A DNA stretch of 64,000 nucleotides from Gaoshiqia sediminis (lineage in GTDB: Bacteria > Bacteroidota > Bacteroidia > Bacteroidales > Prolixibacteraceae), in contig NZ_JAPAAF010000002.1 of the NCBI RefSeq assembly GCF_025907915.1, positions 62,001-126,000 of the forward strand, written 5' to 3'. Below, one piece after another: positions 26,391 to 34,901 of this stretch; position 1 is the stretch's first letter; each line of letters opens with the position of its first letter. Below the pieces are notes generated by a model. That model worked only from the letters and a program-made list of their open reading frames with translations. It made no database searches and had not been told where the DNA came from. The position numbers and the translations under genes were made by a program.

Positions 26391-27344
26391 ATGAAAGTAA
26401 TCGATATCATCAATAAAAGTGATAAAACCGTCTTTTCGTTTGAGTTGCTACCCCCGCTTAAAGGGAATGATGCCAGCGCCATTTTTCGCACCATTGAAAG
26501 TCTGGTGGACTTCGATCCGAAGTACATCAACATCACCACGCACCGCGACGAGATGATTTTCAAGGAAATGGCTGACGGCTCCATTAAAAAACAGGTGGTG
26601 CGCAAACGCCCGGGAACGGTGGCCATTGCAGCTGCCATCCAGCACAAATACGGTATTCCGGTGGTGCCTCATATTTTGTGTGGCGGTTTCACTAAAAGCG
26701 AAACCGAACATGTGCTGATTGACCTCAATTTTATGGGCATCAGCAATGTGTTGGCGCTGCGTGGCGATGGCAGCAAAAACGAGCACGTGTTCCGGCCGGA
26801 GCCGGATGGCCATGCCAATGCCAACGAACTGGTGGAACAAATTGTGGACCTGCGCAACGGCAAATACCTGGATGCCGACCTGAAAAATTCTACTCCGCTC
26901 GACTTTTGCATCGGGGTGGCCGGGTACCCGGAAAAACATTTTGAAGCGCCAAACTTCGAAACCGACCTGATGTACCTGAAGCAAAAAGTGGATGCCGGCG
27001 CCGATTACATTGTTACCCAGATGTTTTTCGATAATCAGGTTTACTATGATTTTGTGGACAAGTGCCGGGCTGTGGGCATCAACGTGCCGATTATTCCGGG
27101 CATCAAGCCGATAAACCTGAAAAACCAGCTGACGGTGCTGCCGAAGATTTTTGCCATCGACCTGCCCATGGACTTGGCAAAAGAACTGGCAAAATGTAAG
27201 AATAATGACGATGCTAAGATTGTTGGTACCGAGTGGGCCATTCAGCAATCGCGCGACCTGGTAGCACACCATGTGCCCAGCCTGCATATCTATACTTACG
27301 GCGTTTCGGACAATACCCGCAAGATTGTGGAAACCGTTTTTTAA
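26391..27344 (+). CDS. metF: Methylenetetrahydrofolate reductase
   Basis: A 317-residue FAD-dependent TIM-barrel enzyme that reduces 5,10-methylene-THF to 5-methyl-THF, the methyl donor for MetH. The catalytic glutamate is in SFELLPP near residue 19. NITTHRD, LRGDG and the VTQMFFDNQVYYDF segment match the family, and IPGIKPI is the conserved C-terminal stretch. With metH and the homocysteine genes it completes the methionine branch. Confidence 0.95.
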   Translation: MKVIDIINKSDKTVFSFELLPPLKGNDASAIFRTIESLVDFDPKYINITTHRDEMIFKEMADGSIKKQVVRKRPGTVAIAAAIQHKYGIPVVPHILCGGFTKSETEHVLIDLNFMGISNVLALRGDGSKNEHVFRPEPDGHANANELVEQIVDLRNGKYLDADLKNSTPLDFCIGVAGYPEKHFEAPNFETDLMYLKQKVDAGADYIVTQMFFDNQVYYDFVDKCRAVGINVPIIPGIKPINLKNQLTVLPKIFAIDLPMDLAKELAKCKNNDDAKIVGTEWAIQQSRDLVAHHVPSLHIYTYGVSDNTRKIVETVF

Positions 27345-27374
27345 GACGATTTAACGATATAATAGCCTGATCTG

Positions 27375-27415
27375 AAGGCTCCGACTTTCCCAAAAGGCCG
27401 GAGCCTTTTCTTTTT
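27375..27415 (+). terminator. Terminator after metF
   Basis: A 9-bp stem (aaggctccg with cggagcctt), then ttttcttttt. Confidence 0.85.
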
Positions 27416-27452
27416 AGAATTTCCTATCTTGCAGCTATCAAACTTTTATGCC

Positions 27453-27824
27453 ATGGGCTTACCTGATATCCACAGCAACAACGTGCAAACATACCTTGAC
27501 CGGGAAGAAATCATCCTGGACACCATTGCGCAAATTATGAAAGACTTTGGCATGTTTGGGGTCGAAATCCATTTTTCGGGCAATATTGAGCAGGCGTACC
27601 CGGAAATGCACCAACAACTGGTTGGGCAAATCGACCGCTTGTTGATTGACAATTCCGAGCTGTTGATGTCGATTTTGTACCAGGTGGACATCAGCGACCG
27701 CGACCTGGCCCGCACGCAGCTCGATTTTCCGCGTTATAACCAGGTGGAGGTGATTGCCCACCAGATCATCTTCCGTGATCTGAAAAAGGTCTTATTCCGG
27801 CGTTATTTCAAATCCCAACAATAA
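27453..27824 (+). CDS. Conserved-looking hypothetical protein, 123 residues
   Basis: A soluble protein of mixed helices with no signal peptide, membrane segment or cofactor motif. The ATG at 27453 gives MGLPDIHSNN; a TTG at 27429 would extend it by 8 residues. It has its own position after the metF terminator and before the convergent lysA gene. Acidic N-terminal half, basic C-terminal tail (FRRYFKS). I do not recognise the family. Confidence 0.6.
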   Translation: MGLPDIHSNNVQTYLDREEIILDTIAQIMKDFGMFGVEIHFSGNIEQAYPEMHQQLVGQIDRLLIDNSELLMSILYQVDISDRDLARTQLDFPRYNQVEVIAHQIIFRDLKKVLFRRYFKSQQ

Positions 27825-27869
27825 GAATCCGGGCCCGGCGTAGCTTTCCCGTACCTGTTTGAGTGAGCA

Positions 27870-27920
27870 TAAAAAACAAACCCTGAAATCGCTCGTTTAA
27901 CCGGCTATTCCAGGGTTTGT
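27870..27920 (-). terminator. Terminator after lysA (minus strand)
   Basis: acaaaccctg at 27876-27885 pairs with cagggtttgt at 27911-27920. On the minus strand the stem is followed by a T run. Confidence 0.75.
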
Positions 27921-27940
27921 TGTATCAGGTTTGTTCGTCC

Positions 27941-29200
27941 CTATTCAAACGATGGCAAGGCGCCAAAGTTGAGGGTGGCAAAATAGTCGTCGAGGGTTTC
28001 AGCCCGGCGGATTTCCACTACTTCGCCGTTCTCGCGCAGCAACAACTCGGCAGAACGCAACTTGCCATTGTAGTTGAAGCCCATCGAGTGGCCGTGTGCG
28101 CCGGTGTCGTGGATCACCACAATATCGTCGGGTGTAATCTCGGGCAGCAGGCGGTTAATGGCGAACTTGTCGTTGTTTTCGCAAAGCGAGCCGGTTACAT
28201 CATACAAATATTTGTGCGGCTGGTTTTCTTTGCCCATCACTGTAATGTGGTGGTAAGCGCCGTACAGGGCAGGGCGCATCAGGTTGGCCATGCACGAGTC
28301 CAGTCCGGCATATTTTTTATATGTTTCTTTGATGTGAAGCACTTTGGAAACCAAATAGCCGTAAGGCCCGGTGATGGCCCGGCCCGATTCGAAGAAAATT
28401 TTCAGCGGTGCCAGTCCGTTGGCTTCAATCATTTTTTCGTATCGTTCTTTAATGCCAGCGCTCACTTTTTGCAGGTCAACCGGTTTATGTTCGCTTTTGT
28501 AAGGAATGCCGATTCCGCCGCCCAGGTTGGCAAATTCAAATTTGATCCCCACTTCTTTCGAGATTTCGATGATCAGGTCGAACACAATTTCAGCGGTTTC
28601 CACAAAATAGTCGGCATCCAGTTCGTTCGAGGCCACCATGGTGTGAATACCAAAACGTTTCACGCCCTTTTCTTTCAGTAGCTTGTACCCTTCGATCAAT
28701 TGCTCGCGGGTAAAACCATATTTCGACTCTTCGGGGTTGCCAATGATGATGTTGCCTTCTTTCAGCGCGCCGGGATTGTAGCGGCAGCAAACCAGCTCGG
28801 GCAGGCCAACAGTTGTTTCGAGGTAGTTGATGTGCGAAATATCATCGAGATTGATGATGGCGCCCAGCTCAACTGCTTTTTGGTATTCATAGGCGGGGGT
28901 ATCGTTCGAGGTGAACATGATTTCCTCGCCGCGCATGCCCAGTTTTTCGGCCAGCACCAACTCGGCCATCGAGCTGCAGTCAATCCCGAATCCTTGTTTC
29001 CAGAGTAGTTTCATCAGGAAAGGGTTTGGAGCGGCCTTAATGGCGTAGTATTCCTTAAAACCTTCGTTCCACGAAAAGGCTTCGTTGAATTTTTGTGCAT
29101 ATTCCACCATGCCTTTTTCATCGTAAATATGAAAAGGAGTTGGGTGTTTCTCAATTACTTGCTCAATCTGTTCTTTTGTAAAGGGTAATTTTTTCCCGAT
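27941..29200 (-). CDS. lysA: Diaminopimelate decarboxylase
   Basis: A fold-type III PLP enzyme that decarboxylates meso-diaminopimelate to L-lysine. The PLP lysine is in YYAIKAAPNP, the glycine-rich phosphate loop in NLGGGIGIPY, and the active-site cysteine of the dimer partner in GSLCENND. The frame continues 10 codons upstream to 29230, but a -7 element at 29235-29228 would put transcription start near 29221, so I chose the ATG at 29200 (MIGKKLPFT). It lies downstream of the DapF homologue on the same strand. Confidence 0.9.
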   Translation of the reverse strand: MGKKLPFTKEQIEQVIEKHPTPFHIYDEKGMVEYAQKFNEAFSWNEGFKEYYAIKAAPNPFLMKLLWKQGFGIDCSSMAELVLAEKLGMRGEEIMFTSNDTPAYEYQKAVELGAIINLDDISHINYLETTVGLPELVCCRYNPGALKEGNIIIGNPEESKYGFTREQLIEGYKLLKEKGVKRFGIHTMVASNELDADYFVETAEIVFDLIIEISKEVGIKFEFANLGGGIGIPYKSEHKPVDLQKVSAGIKERYEKMIEANGLAPLKIFFESGRAITGPYGYLVSKVLHIKETYKKYAGLDSCMANLMRPALYGAYHHITVMGKENQPHKYLYDVTGSLCENNDKFAINRLLPEITPDDIVVIHDTGAHGHSMGFNYNGKLRSAELLLRENGEVVEIRRAETLDDYFATLNFGALPSFE

Positions 29201-29227
29201 CATAGATTCTGTTTTTGATAGAAAGGA

Positions 29228-29235
29228 CAAAGATA
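29228..29235 (-). promoter_or_regulatory. -7 element of the lysA promoter
   Basis: TATCTTTG on the minus strand fits TAnnTTTG. It separates lysA transcription from the upstream DapF-like gene. No clear -33 TTG. Confidence 0.5.
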
Positions 29236-29430
29236 TTAATTAAAAATGGCCCTTTTCTTTTGATTTATTATTTCTGTGTTCCAGTTAACAGAGATTTGAC
29301 AAATTCCGGCCTTTTTTGTTCATGAAAATGATAAAATAATGAAACAACTCTTTCCATTGATTTCTTCGTGTGAACTTAGCCAATAAAAATGTCTCCTGTA
29401 CTTTTTGCCAATGATGCAGGTGCAAACAAA

Positions 29431-30294
29431 TCAGCTGTTCAGATCATCCAGCAATTCGGCGCTGAAGTAGCCGGAAGCAATTTCGCGCACCTCGCCGGTC
29501 ATGCGGATTTGCCAGTCTTCGTCAATCTGAAGTTTCAGTTCACCGCCCGGCATCCGGATCGTCAGATTGCGGTTGGTAAGGCCTTTTTTCACCATCATGG
29601 CCGCCACAGCGCTCGACGAACTTCCCGAAGCCAGTGTGTATCCGGCGCCGCGTTCCCAAATCAGGATTTCAACCAGGTCGGGCGAGATCACCTTGGCAAA
29701 CTGAACGTTGATGCGGTTGGGGAATTTCGGGTGGTTTTCGATATGCGTTCCAACCTGTTTGATTTCGTCAACCGATAATTCATCTTTTAAAATAATACAA
29801 TGCGGATTTCCTACCGACACGCAGTTAATGAGGTAACTGGTCCAGTCGAGGTAAAGTTCCTCATCCAGGCATTCCGGCTGATCACTTTTTACGGGCACTT
29901 TATTGGCTTCGAAAATTGCCTTGCCCATGTCCACCTGGATGGTTCGGGCCTTGCCTTTTTCCTGCTCAATTACCTCGGCCTGCACTACTCCGCCAAGTGT
30001 ATCGATGGTGAACGACGCGGAGTTGGCATAGCCATAATCAAACAGGTATTTGGCAAAAATACGCAGGCCGTTGCCGCTTTTCTCGGCCTCGCTACCATCG
30101 GGGTTGAGGATGCGCAGGCCAAAGTCGGCTTTGTCGGTATCCACCAATACTAAAATGCCGTCGGAGCCAATGCCGTAGTGCACATCACAAACCGTGCGTA
30201 TATTTTTTTCAGTAAGCTCAAAATTGATATCAAGGCTGTTTACAACCAGATAGTCATTGCCCAGTCCGTGCGATTTAACAAAGAAATTCTTCAT
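29431..30294 (-). CDS. Diaminopimelate epimerase homologue lacking both catalytic cysteines
   Basis: A 287-residue protein with the full DapF fold. Substrate-binding motifs are intact: HGLGNDY, LNPDGSEAE, SVGNPHC, RINVQFAK and WERGAG. DapF inverts the alpha carbon of L,L-diaminopimelate with a pair of cysteines, one before GNG and one in ACGS. Here these read AEKSGNGLR and LASGSSSSA, so both thiols are serine. The protein may be a divergent epimerase or racemase, a binding protein, or an inactive paralogue. Its neighbour lysA uses the normal product of DapF, which makes the loss more puzzling. I leave out the gene symbol for this reason. Confidence 0.85.
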   Translation of the reverse strand: MKNFFVKSHGLGNDYLVVNSLDINFELTEKNIRTVCDVHYGIGSDGILVLVDTDKADFGLRILNPDGSEAEKSGNGLRIFAKYLFDYGYANSASFTIDTLGGVVQAEVIEQEKGKARTIQVDMGKAIFEANKVPVKSDQPECLDEELYLDWTSYLINCVSVGNPHCIILKDELSVDEIKQVGTHIENHPKFPNRINVQFAKVISPDLVEILIWERGAGYTLASGSSSSAVAAMMVKKGLTNRNLTIRMPGGELKLQIDEDWQIRMTGEVREIASGYFSAELLDDLNS

Positions 30295-30322
30295 GGCTCA
30301 AATTATTTTAGAATTGGTTGTA

Positions 30323-30330
30323 CAAAAATA
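30323..30330 (-). promoter_or_regulatory. -7 element of the DapF-like gene
   Basis: TATTTTTG on the minus strand fits TAnnTTTG, 28 bases upstream of the ATG; no convincing -33. Confidence 0.45.
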
Positions 30331-30387
30331 ACAATGTTTCCTGCCCGAATGCCGGCAAGCGTCAATCATATTTATTTTGGATGAAGT

Positions 30388-31920
30388 TTATTTGTCCCAG
30401 CTCCCGCAGTGCTTGACTTGTCCGTTTTCGAGCAGTAGCAAGTTTTTCACACAGCTCGGGATCTCTTCCCGCAGGTGCGTCACATACACAAGCGTGGTGT
30501 GCAGATGGGCACAAATTTCGTCGAGCAGGCTCACAAAACGCCGGGTTTGGTGCGGATCGAGTCCCTGGCAAGGTTCATCGAGGATGAGTAACGACGGAGA
30601 TTTGACGAGCGCACGGGCCAGTAATAACGATCGCTGTTCGCCAAGCGAAGCATGCAGAAACAGCCGGTTTTTCAGGTGATTGAGCTGAAGGATGGAAAAC
30701 CAGGTTTCCGCCAGATCGTATTGCAAGTCGGTGGGCTGGCTGGCAAAGCCAATCTCGTCGCGAAAACCCGAAACCATCACATCCCGGCACGATAACGAAT
30801 CGTAATGGGCATGTGGTTTGTCGCTTAGTCCGGGAATGGTGTTGAAAATTCCCTCTCCCCGTAAAAAGTACAGGTGCAGTTCGGGCGATACGTAACCGAT
30901 GCGCCTCTTAATTTCCCAGATGCTTTCTCCACTACCGCGCTTGCGGTCAAACAAAACCAAATCGTTGGCATAGCCTTGCGGGTTGTCGGCCGTTACCAGG
31001 CTGAGCAGCGTGGTCTTTCCGGCGCCGTTGTGTCCCAGCAGCGCCCATTGTTCCCCGCTCTTCACCTGCCAGTTGATGCCCTTGAGGATTTCTTTTCCAC
31101 TGATTGTCACGTTCACGTTTTTCATGCCGACGACCGCCGAAAACGTTTCATTGCCCGGGGGCAAAACCGATAAAATCGCCGGTCCTGAAATGGTTTTCCG
31201 GTCTTCTTCAAAAATAGTCGGCTGATAGTTTTTTGTATCAGTAAATTGGGTAACCCTGCCGTTGTGGAGTTCAACCACTTTGCTGATGCTTTCGGGAAAG
31301 TGTTCGGGCGAACAAATTATCACCAGCAAAATGCCGGCACTGATTTGCTGCTCTAACAGATTTGTCAGGTTTTCGCGTGCTTCGGCATCCAACCCTACAA
31401 ACGGTTGGTCGAGCACCAACACGTTGGGTTTTTGCATTAAAGCTGCGGCCAGATGAGTGCGCTTTCGTTCGCCATTGCTTAGTTGAAGCAATTTGCGGTC
31501 GGACAAATGGCCGATGTGCATTTGCTCCATCACCTGCTCCATCCCGTTTGTTAGCATTGCGAATTTTTCATGCACCTTTTGAAGGTAAGCCCGCACAGAG
31601 GGCGTGTTTTCCATACCCTGGTTTTCGTAGCGCTGGCCATAGTAGGTGCTACGCCTGCCCGAAAGCGACATGAAATGGTCTTGCTGGTCAACCATCAGGC
31701 GAGCCAGTCCGGGTGCTATAGCCAGGTTTCCGTGGGTGAGCGAAACTCTCCCGGCCAGCAAACGTCCAAGGGTGGTTTTACCACTGCCCGAACTTCCGGT
31801 TATTGCCAGCGATTCGCCATACTTCAGCTGAAAAGAAACATCGTGCAGAACGCTGGTCTGGCCACTACTGAGCGACACGCCTCTTGCCTCCAGCCACATG
31901 GTGTCAAATTTTTCCGGCAT
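30388..31920 (-). CDS. Tandem ABC ATPase, ModF-like
   Basis: A 510-residue soluble protein with two ABC ATPase domains. Domain 1: Walker A GSSGSGKTT, signature LSNGERKRT, Walker B VLVLDQP. Domain 2: Walker A GHNGAGKTT, signature ASLGEQRSL, Walker B LLILDEP. There are no membrane segments and no permease nearby. This pattern fits the ModF (PhrA) family, whose function is not settled. The frame is open for 99 more codons upstream, but that part is cysteine-rich, unlike ABC proteins, and overlaps the next promoter region. I therefore chose the ATG at 31920 (MPEKFDTMWLEARG). Confidence 0.82.
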   Translation of the reverse strand: MPEKFDTMWLEARGVSLSSGQTSVLHDVSFQLKYGESLAITGSSGSGKTTLGRLLAGRVSLTHGNLAIAPGLARLMVDQQDHFMSLSGRRSTYYGQRYENQGMENTPSVRAYLQKVHEKFAMLTNGMEQVMEQMHIGHLSDRKLLQLSNGERKRTHLAAALMQKPNVLVLDQPFVGLDAEARENLTNLLEQQISAGILLVIICSPEHFPESISKVVELHNGRVTQFTDTKNYQPTIFEEDRKTISGPAILSVLPPGNETFSAVVGMKNVNVTISGKEILKGINWQVKSGEQWALLGHNGAGKTTLLSLVTADNPQGYANDLVLFDRKRGSGESIWEIKRRIGYVSPELHLYFLRGEGIFNTIPGLSDKPHAHYDSLSCRDVMVSGFRDEIGFASQPTDLQYDLAETWFSILQLNHLKNRLFLHASLGEQRSLLLARALVKSPSLLILDEPCQGLDPHQTRRFVSLLDEICAHLHTTLVYVTHLREEIPSCVKNLLLLENGQVKHCGSWDK

Positions 31921-32037
31921 CTTCTTTTTCTTCAAAATGATAAACAAAGATAAGCGACCTGCAGAATGCAGACGAACGATCAGTCGGAAAAGAATGTATT
32001 TCCGGTTTGTGTAAGATTTTCCGTCCTTTTTTGGCTG

Positions 32038-32077
32038 TGACAATTTGTGACAATTGCTGACAACGTATGATATCTGT
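32038..32077 (+). promoter_or_regulatory. 10-bp phased TGACAA repeats upstream of a secreted-protein gene
   Basis: TGACAA occurs at 32038, 32048 and 32058, exactly one helical turn apart, with a weaker TGATAT at 32068. The array ends 26 bases before the -7 element at 32104, the usual place for an activator site. The ABC gene diverges from the other side. Confidence 0.45.
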
Positions 32078-32103
32078 TTGACACGCAGGTTACATGGGGG
32101 CCA

Positions 32104-32111
32104 TACATTTG
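32104..32111 (+). promoter_or_regulatory. -7 element for the secreted-protein cluster
   Basis: TACATTTG, an exact TAnnTTTG. The nearest TTG (32078-32080) is 23 bases away, longer than usual, in line with activator dependence. The transcript leader would be about 60 bases. Confidence 0.5.
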
Positions 32112-32176
32112 TATCGTACAATTGAAACAAGAAAACAAGAAACAAACAGAATTCGAAACAATTAAAAACAAGAGCC

Positions 32177-32542
32177 ATGAAAACAATTATGACAACTGTT
32201 CTGCTGGTGCTGGTCATCAGCCTGGGCTACGCCGGAAACACATCGGTACAGCAAGCCCGCCAAAACTTGAATGTTGACCTGAAGAACGTTTTCTCTGAAG
32301 ACATCAGCCGGTACAACAACTATCTTTATCAGCACGGAATTGAAAAGCTGGATGAGGATGTTCTGGTAATCTTCAGGGTAAACGAAGATCAAAGCCTTGG
32401 AGTATTGCGTGTTACCTGCGATAATCCACAAGCTATCGAGTATGTGAAGCATGTGCTTCAATCGAAAAACATCAAGGCCGATGATTGCCTGGTTGGAAAG
32501 GCGTTCACGGTTAACTTTGATTTACGTTACAGAGCGTATTGA
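32177..32542 (+). CDS. Small secreted hypothetical protein
   Basis: A 121-residue protein with a clear signal peptide (cleavage probably after SLGYAG, about residue 20). The mature part of roughly 100 residues is mixed alpha/beta with no cysteine pair outside a single CD and DDC, and no lipobox. The middle reads as a two-strand, helix, strand layout (DVLVIFRVNEDQSLGVLRV, then AIEYVKHVLQSK) resembling a TonB C-terminal-like or small binding fold. That is only an impression. It leads a cluster with two secreted sandwich-domain proteins and probably shares their promoter. Confidence 0.65.
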   Translation: MKTIMTTVLLVLVISLGYAGNTSVQQARQNLNVDLKNVFSEDISRYNNYLYQHGIEKLDEDVLVIFRVNEDQSLGVLRVTCDNPQAIEYVKHVLQSKNIKADDCLVGKAFTVNFDLRYRAY

Positions 32543-32580
32543 TTTCGGGGGAAATTGTAAATTGGTGCTGTTAAAAATTT

Positions 32581-33669
32581 ATGAAAATGCAAAGACGCTT
32601 TTGGATCAAGACCGGTAAGGTTTTAATAGTTACCCTGCTCATGCTGACGGCTTTTGGTTCTTCGGAACTGAAGGCCGCAGACTGGCGGGCACTGACCGAT
32701 TTCAGGGGGGCTTGGTTGTTTACCGTAGGCGACGACCCGGCCTGGGCCCGCCCCGAAACGGATACCGGCGATTGGGATCGGCTGAATGCCCCCGGCGATT
32801 GGGAACGTTACTATCCGGGATACAATGGTTACGCCTGGTACCGGAAAACGTTCAACCTGAAAGCCATTCCCAAAACAAAGGCGTTGACCTTATTCCTTGG
32901 CTATATCGACGATGTGGATGAAGTATTCATCAACGGACAAAAAGTGGGGCAAACCGGCCAGTTTTTTCCCAATTATCAAACTGCATACAGCGTGGAACGC
33001 CGCTACGTGGTGCCCGCTTCCCTTTTGAAAGAATCGGGCAATGTGATTGCCGTGCGGGTGTACGACGAGTACCAATATGGCGGAATTATACGCGCCGACC
33101 GCTTTGGCCTGTATTACGACCGTGAGCAGGAAATGCTGCGTGTTGACCTGAGCGGGAACTGGAAATTCAGTATTGATAATTTTGGTGACAATCATTCCGT
33201 AGGCCTGGACGATTCGGGTTGGGACGAACTGTTTGTGCCCATGAGCTGGGAAAGTCAGGGCTACCCCGAATACGACGGCAAAGCTTGGTACCGCAAACGT
33301 TTTACCATGCCCACCTCGCTCCAGGGACAGGACCTTTTCCTGGTGTTGGGGAAGATCGACGACTTTGACAAAGTTTATCTGAATGGCAAACTAATCGGGC
33401 GTGTGGAAGAGTTGGAACAATATTCGCGTTTCAGGCGTGGAAATGCCTACAACCTGATCCGCGCGTACGAGATCCCGAAAGGTCTGATAAAAGCTAAAAA
33501 CCTGATTTCGGTGGAAGTGGACGACCCGATGGGGGTAGGCGGAATTTACGAGGGGCCGGTGGGCATCATGACCGGCGATGCAGCTCGTGAATTACTTAAT
33601 AAACACCGTTGGAGCAGCAGTAACAACTGGAATTTCTCATTTTGGGATCTCTTTCGAATAGTTGAATAG
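32581..33669 (+). CDS. Secreted protein of two GH2-type beta-sandwich domains, no catalytic domain
   Basis: A 362-residue protein with an N-terminal signal peptide (about 1-32). Two tandem galactose-binding-like domains (about 35-175 and 185-335) each show the GH2 sugar-binding N-domain pattern: GxWxF, a W in APGDWE or PMSWES, YxGYAWYRK or YDGKAWYRK, then an LGYIDDVDEVFINGQKVG-type strand. A normal GH2 enzyme continues into an Ig domain and a TIM barrel; here the protein ends. Carbohydrate binding is likely but unproven. The next gene is a paralogue starting 2 bases after the stop. Confidence 0.75.
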   Translation: MKMQRRFWIKTGKVLIVTLLMLTAFGSSELKAADWRALTDFRGAWLFTVGDDPAWARPETDTGDWDRLNAPGDWERYYPGYNGYAWYRKTFNLKAIPKTKALTLFLGYIDDVDEVFINGQKVGQTGQFFPNYQTAYSVERRYVVPASLLKESGNVIAVRVYDEYQYGGIIRADRFGLYYDREQEMLRVDLSGNWKFSIDNFGDNHSVGLDDSGWDELFVPMSWESQGYPEYDGKAWYRKRFTMPTSLQGQDLFLVLGKIDDFDKVYLNGKLIGRVEELEQYSRFRRGNAYNLIRAYEIPKGLIKAKNLISVEVDDPMGVGGIYEGPVGIMTGDAARELLNKHRWSSSNNWNFSFWDLFRIVE

Positions 33670-33671
33670 CT

Positions 33672-34694
33672 ATGAAACGAACAAAATTATATTGCACACT
33701 AAGCGCCAAGCGGGTGCTGCTGATCGCTTTGTTGACCAGCCTGATAATTTCGGCCATGCCTGTGCAGGCTTTCATCCCCGGCGAAATCAGCCTGAAAGGC
33801 TACTGGAAATTTCGCATCGGCGATCGGAGCGAGTGGACATCTTCCACGTACAATGATGCCGATTGGGACGACATTCGTGTACCTGCCCGCTGGGAAGATG
33901 AAGGTTTTCAGGGGTACGACGGTTTTGCTTGGTACCGTAACCCGGTAGTGATTCCTGAAAGTATGAGAGGGCAGGCGCTCATTCTTCAGCTTGGTTATAT
34001 CGACGATGTGGATGAGGTCTATCTGAACGGGAAGAAAATCGGCCAATCGGGTTCATTCCCGCCACACACCGTAACCGCGTACAATGCCTTGCGGAAATAT
34101 CAAATTCCCGGTGATCTGATCAACTTCGGGAAAGAAAACATGATTGCCGTAAGGGTGTTTGACTCCCAGCTTTCCGGGGGGATTGTTTCGGGCGAAATAA
34201 AAATCTTCTCAACAGGCGAAATCCCGTCTTTCGATATTGACCTGAACGGCGAATGGCTTTTCAACAATGGGCGGCAGTACGATGAAAGCGAAGCTGTGAC
34301 CATCCAGGTGCCGGGGCAATGGGAAAATCAAGGTTTCTACAATTATGATGGTTATGCGGTTTATACGCGCAAGATCAGGGTGACCAAAGCCATGGCCGAA
34401 CAGCGCACCGTATTGGTTGCCGGTCGCATTGACGATGTGGACCAGTTGGTCATCAACGGGCAGGTGATCGGACAAACCGGCGACTACAACAAGCGAAATC
34501 CGGAAACCCGGTATCGTGAGTTCCGTAACTATTTCATACCTCCCGGCGTGTTTAAGGCTGATCAGGAAAATCTGGTCGAAATACGGGTTTTGGACACCGG
34601 CGTGGAAGGTGGCATCGTCGAAGGTGCGGTGGGGCTGGTTACACAGGATAAGTTCCGTGCATATTGGAAATCCAAACGTGTCAATCCCCGTTAA
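33672..34694 (+). CDS. Secreted two-domain GH2-type beta-sandwich protein, paralogue of the previous gene
   Basis: A 340-residue protein with a signal peptide ending near VQAFIPG. Like its neighbour it holds two GH2 N-domain-like sandwiches (about 38-178 and 188-330), with YDGFAWYRN, IDDVDEVYLNGKKIG and, in the second, IDDVDQLVINGQVIG. No catalytic domain, lipobox or sorting domain is seen. The intergenic gap is 2 bases, so the pair is translated from one message. Sequence between the two paralogues has diverged well beyond a recent duplication. After it come about 200 bases with no gene. Confidence 0.75.
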   Translation: MKRTKLYCTLSAKRVLLIALLTSLIISAMPVQAFIPGEISLKGYWKFRIGDRSEWTSSTYNDADWDDIRVPARWEDEGFQGYDGFAWYRNPVVIPESMRGQALILQLGYIDDVDEVYLNGKKIGQSGSFPPHTVTAYNALRKYQIPGDLINFGKENMIAVRVFDSQLSGGIVSGEIKIFSTGEIPSFDIDLNGEWLFNNGRQYDESEAVTIQVPGQWENQGFYNYDGYAVYTRKIRVTKAMAEQRTVLVAGRIDDVDQLVINGQVIGQTGDYNKRNPETRYREFRNYFIPPGVFKADQENLVEIRVLDTGVEGGIVEGAVGLVTQDKFRAYWKSKRVNPR

Positions 34695-34853
34695 TTACGT
34701 TACCATTTTAAACTTTTGTCTTTTTTACTTCACACTTGAATATTAGTTTTTGCAAATAGTTTTTTCAGTTCCCCGTTTCATCGGTTAGGTGGCGGGGAAT
34801 ATTTTTTGGTGCACTAGTTTCTAAGCGTTAGAAGTTCAAATACACGATACATA

Positions 34854-34883
34854 AAAAGCACCCCCGCTAACAGGGATGCTTTT
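34854..34883 (-). terminator. Terminator after mscL (minus strand)
   Basis: aaaagca pairs with tgctttt, with inner ccc/ggg pairs. On the minus strand the stem runs into a T-rich stretch. It may also stop plus-strand reads from the secreted cluster. Confidence 0.7.
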
Positions 34884-34901
34884 ACTATCGTAATTTAATC
34901 T

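Noticed and set aside
31921-32217. 99-codon N-terminal extension of the ABC ATPase frame
   Set aside because: The added sequence is cysteine-rich and unlike ABC proteins, overlaps the phased TGACAA repeats and the promoter of the divergent gene, and the family N terminus fits the ATG at 31920.
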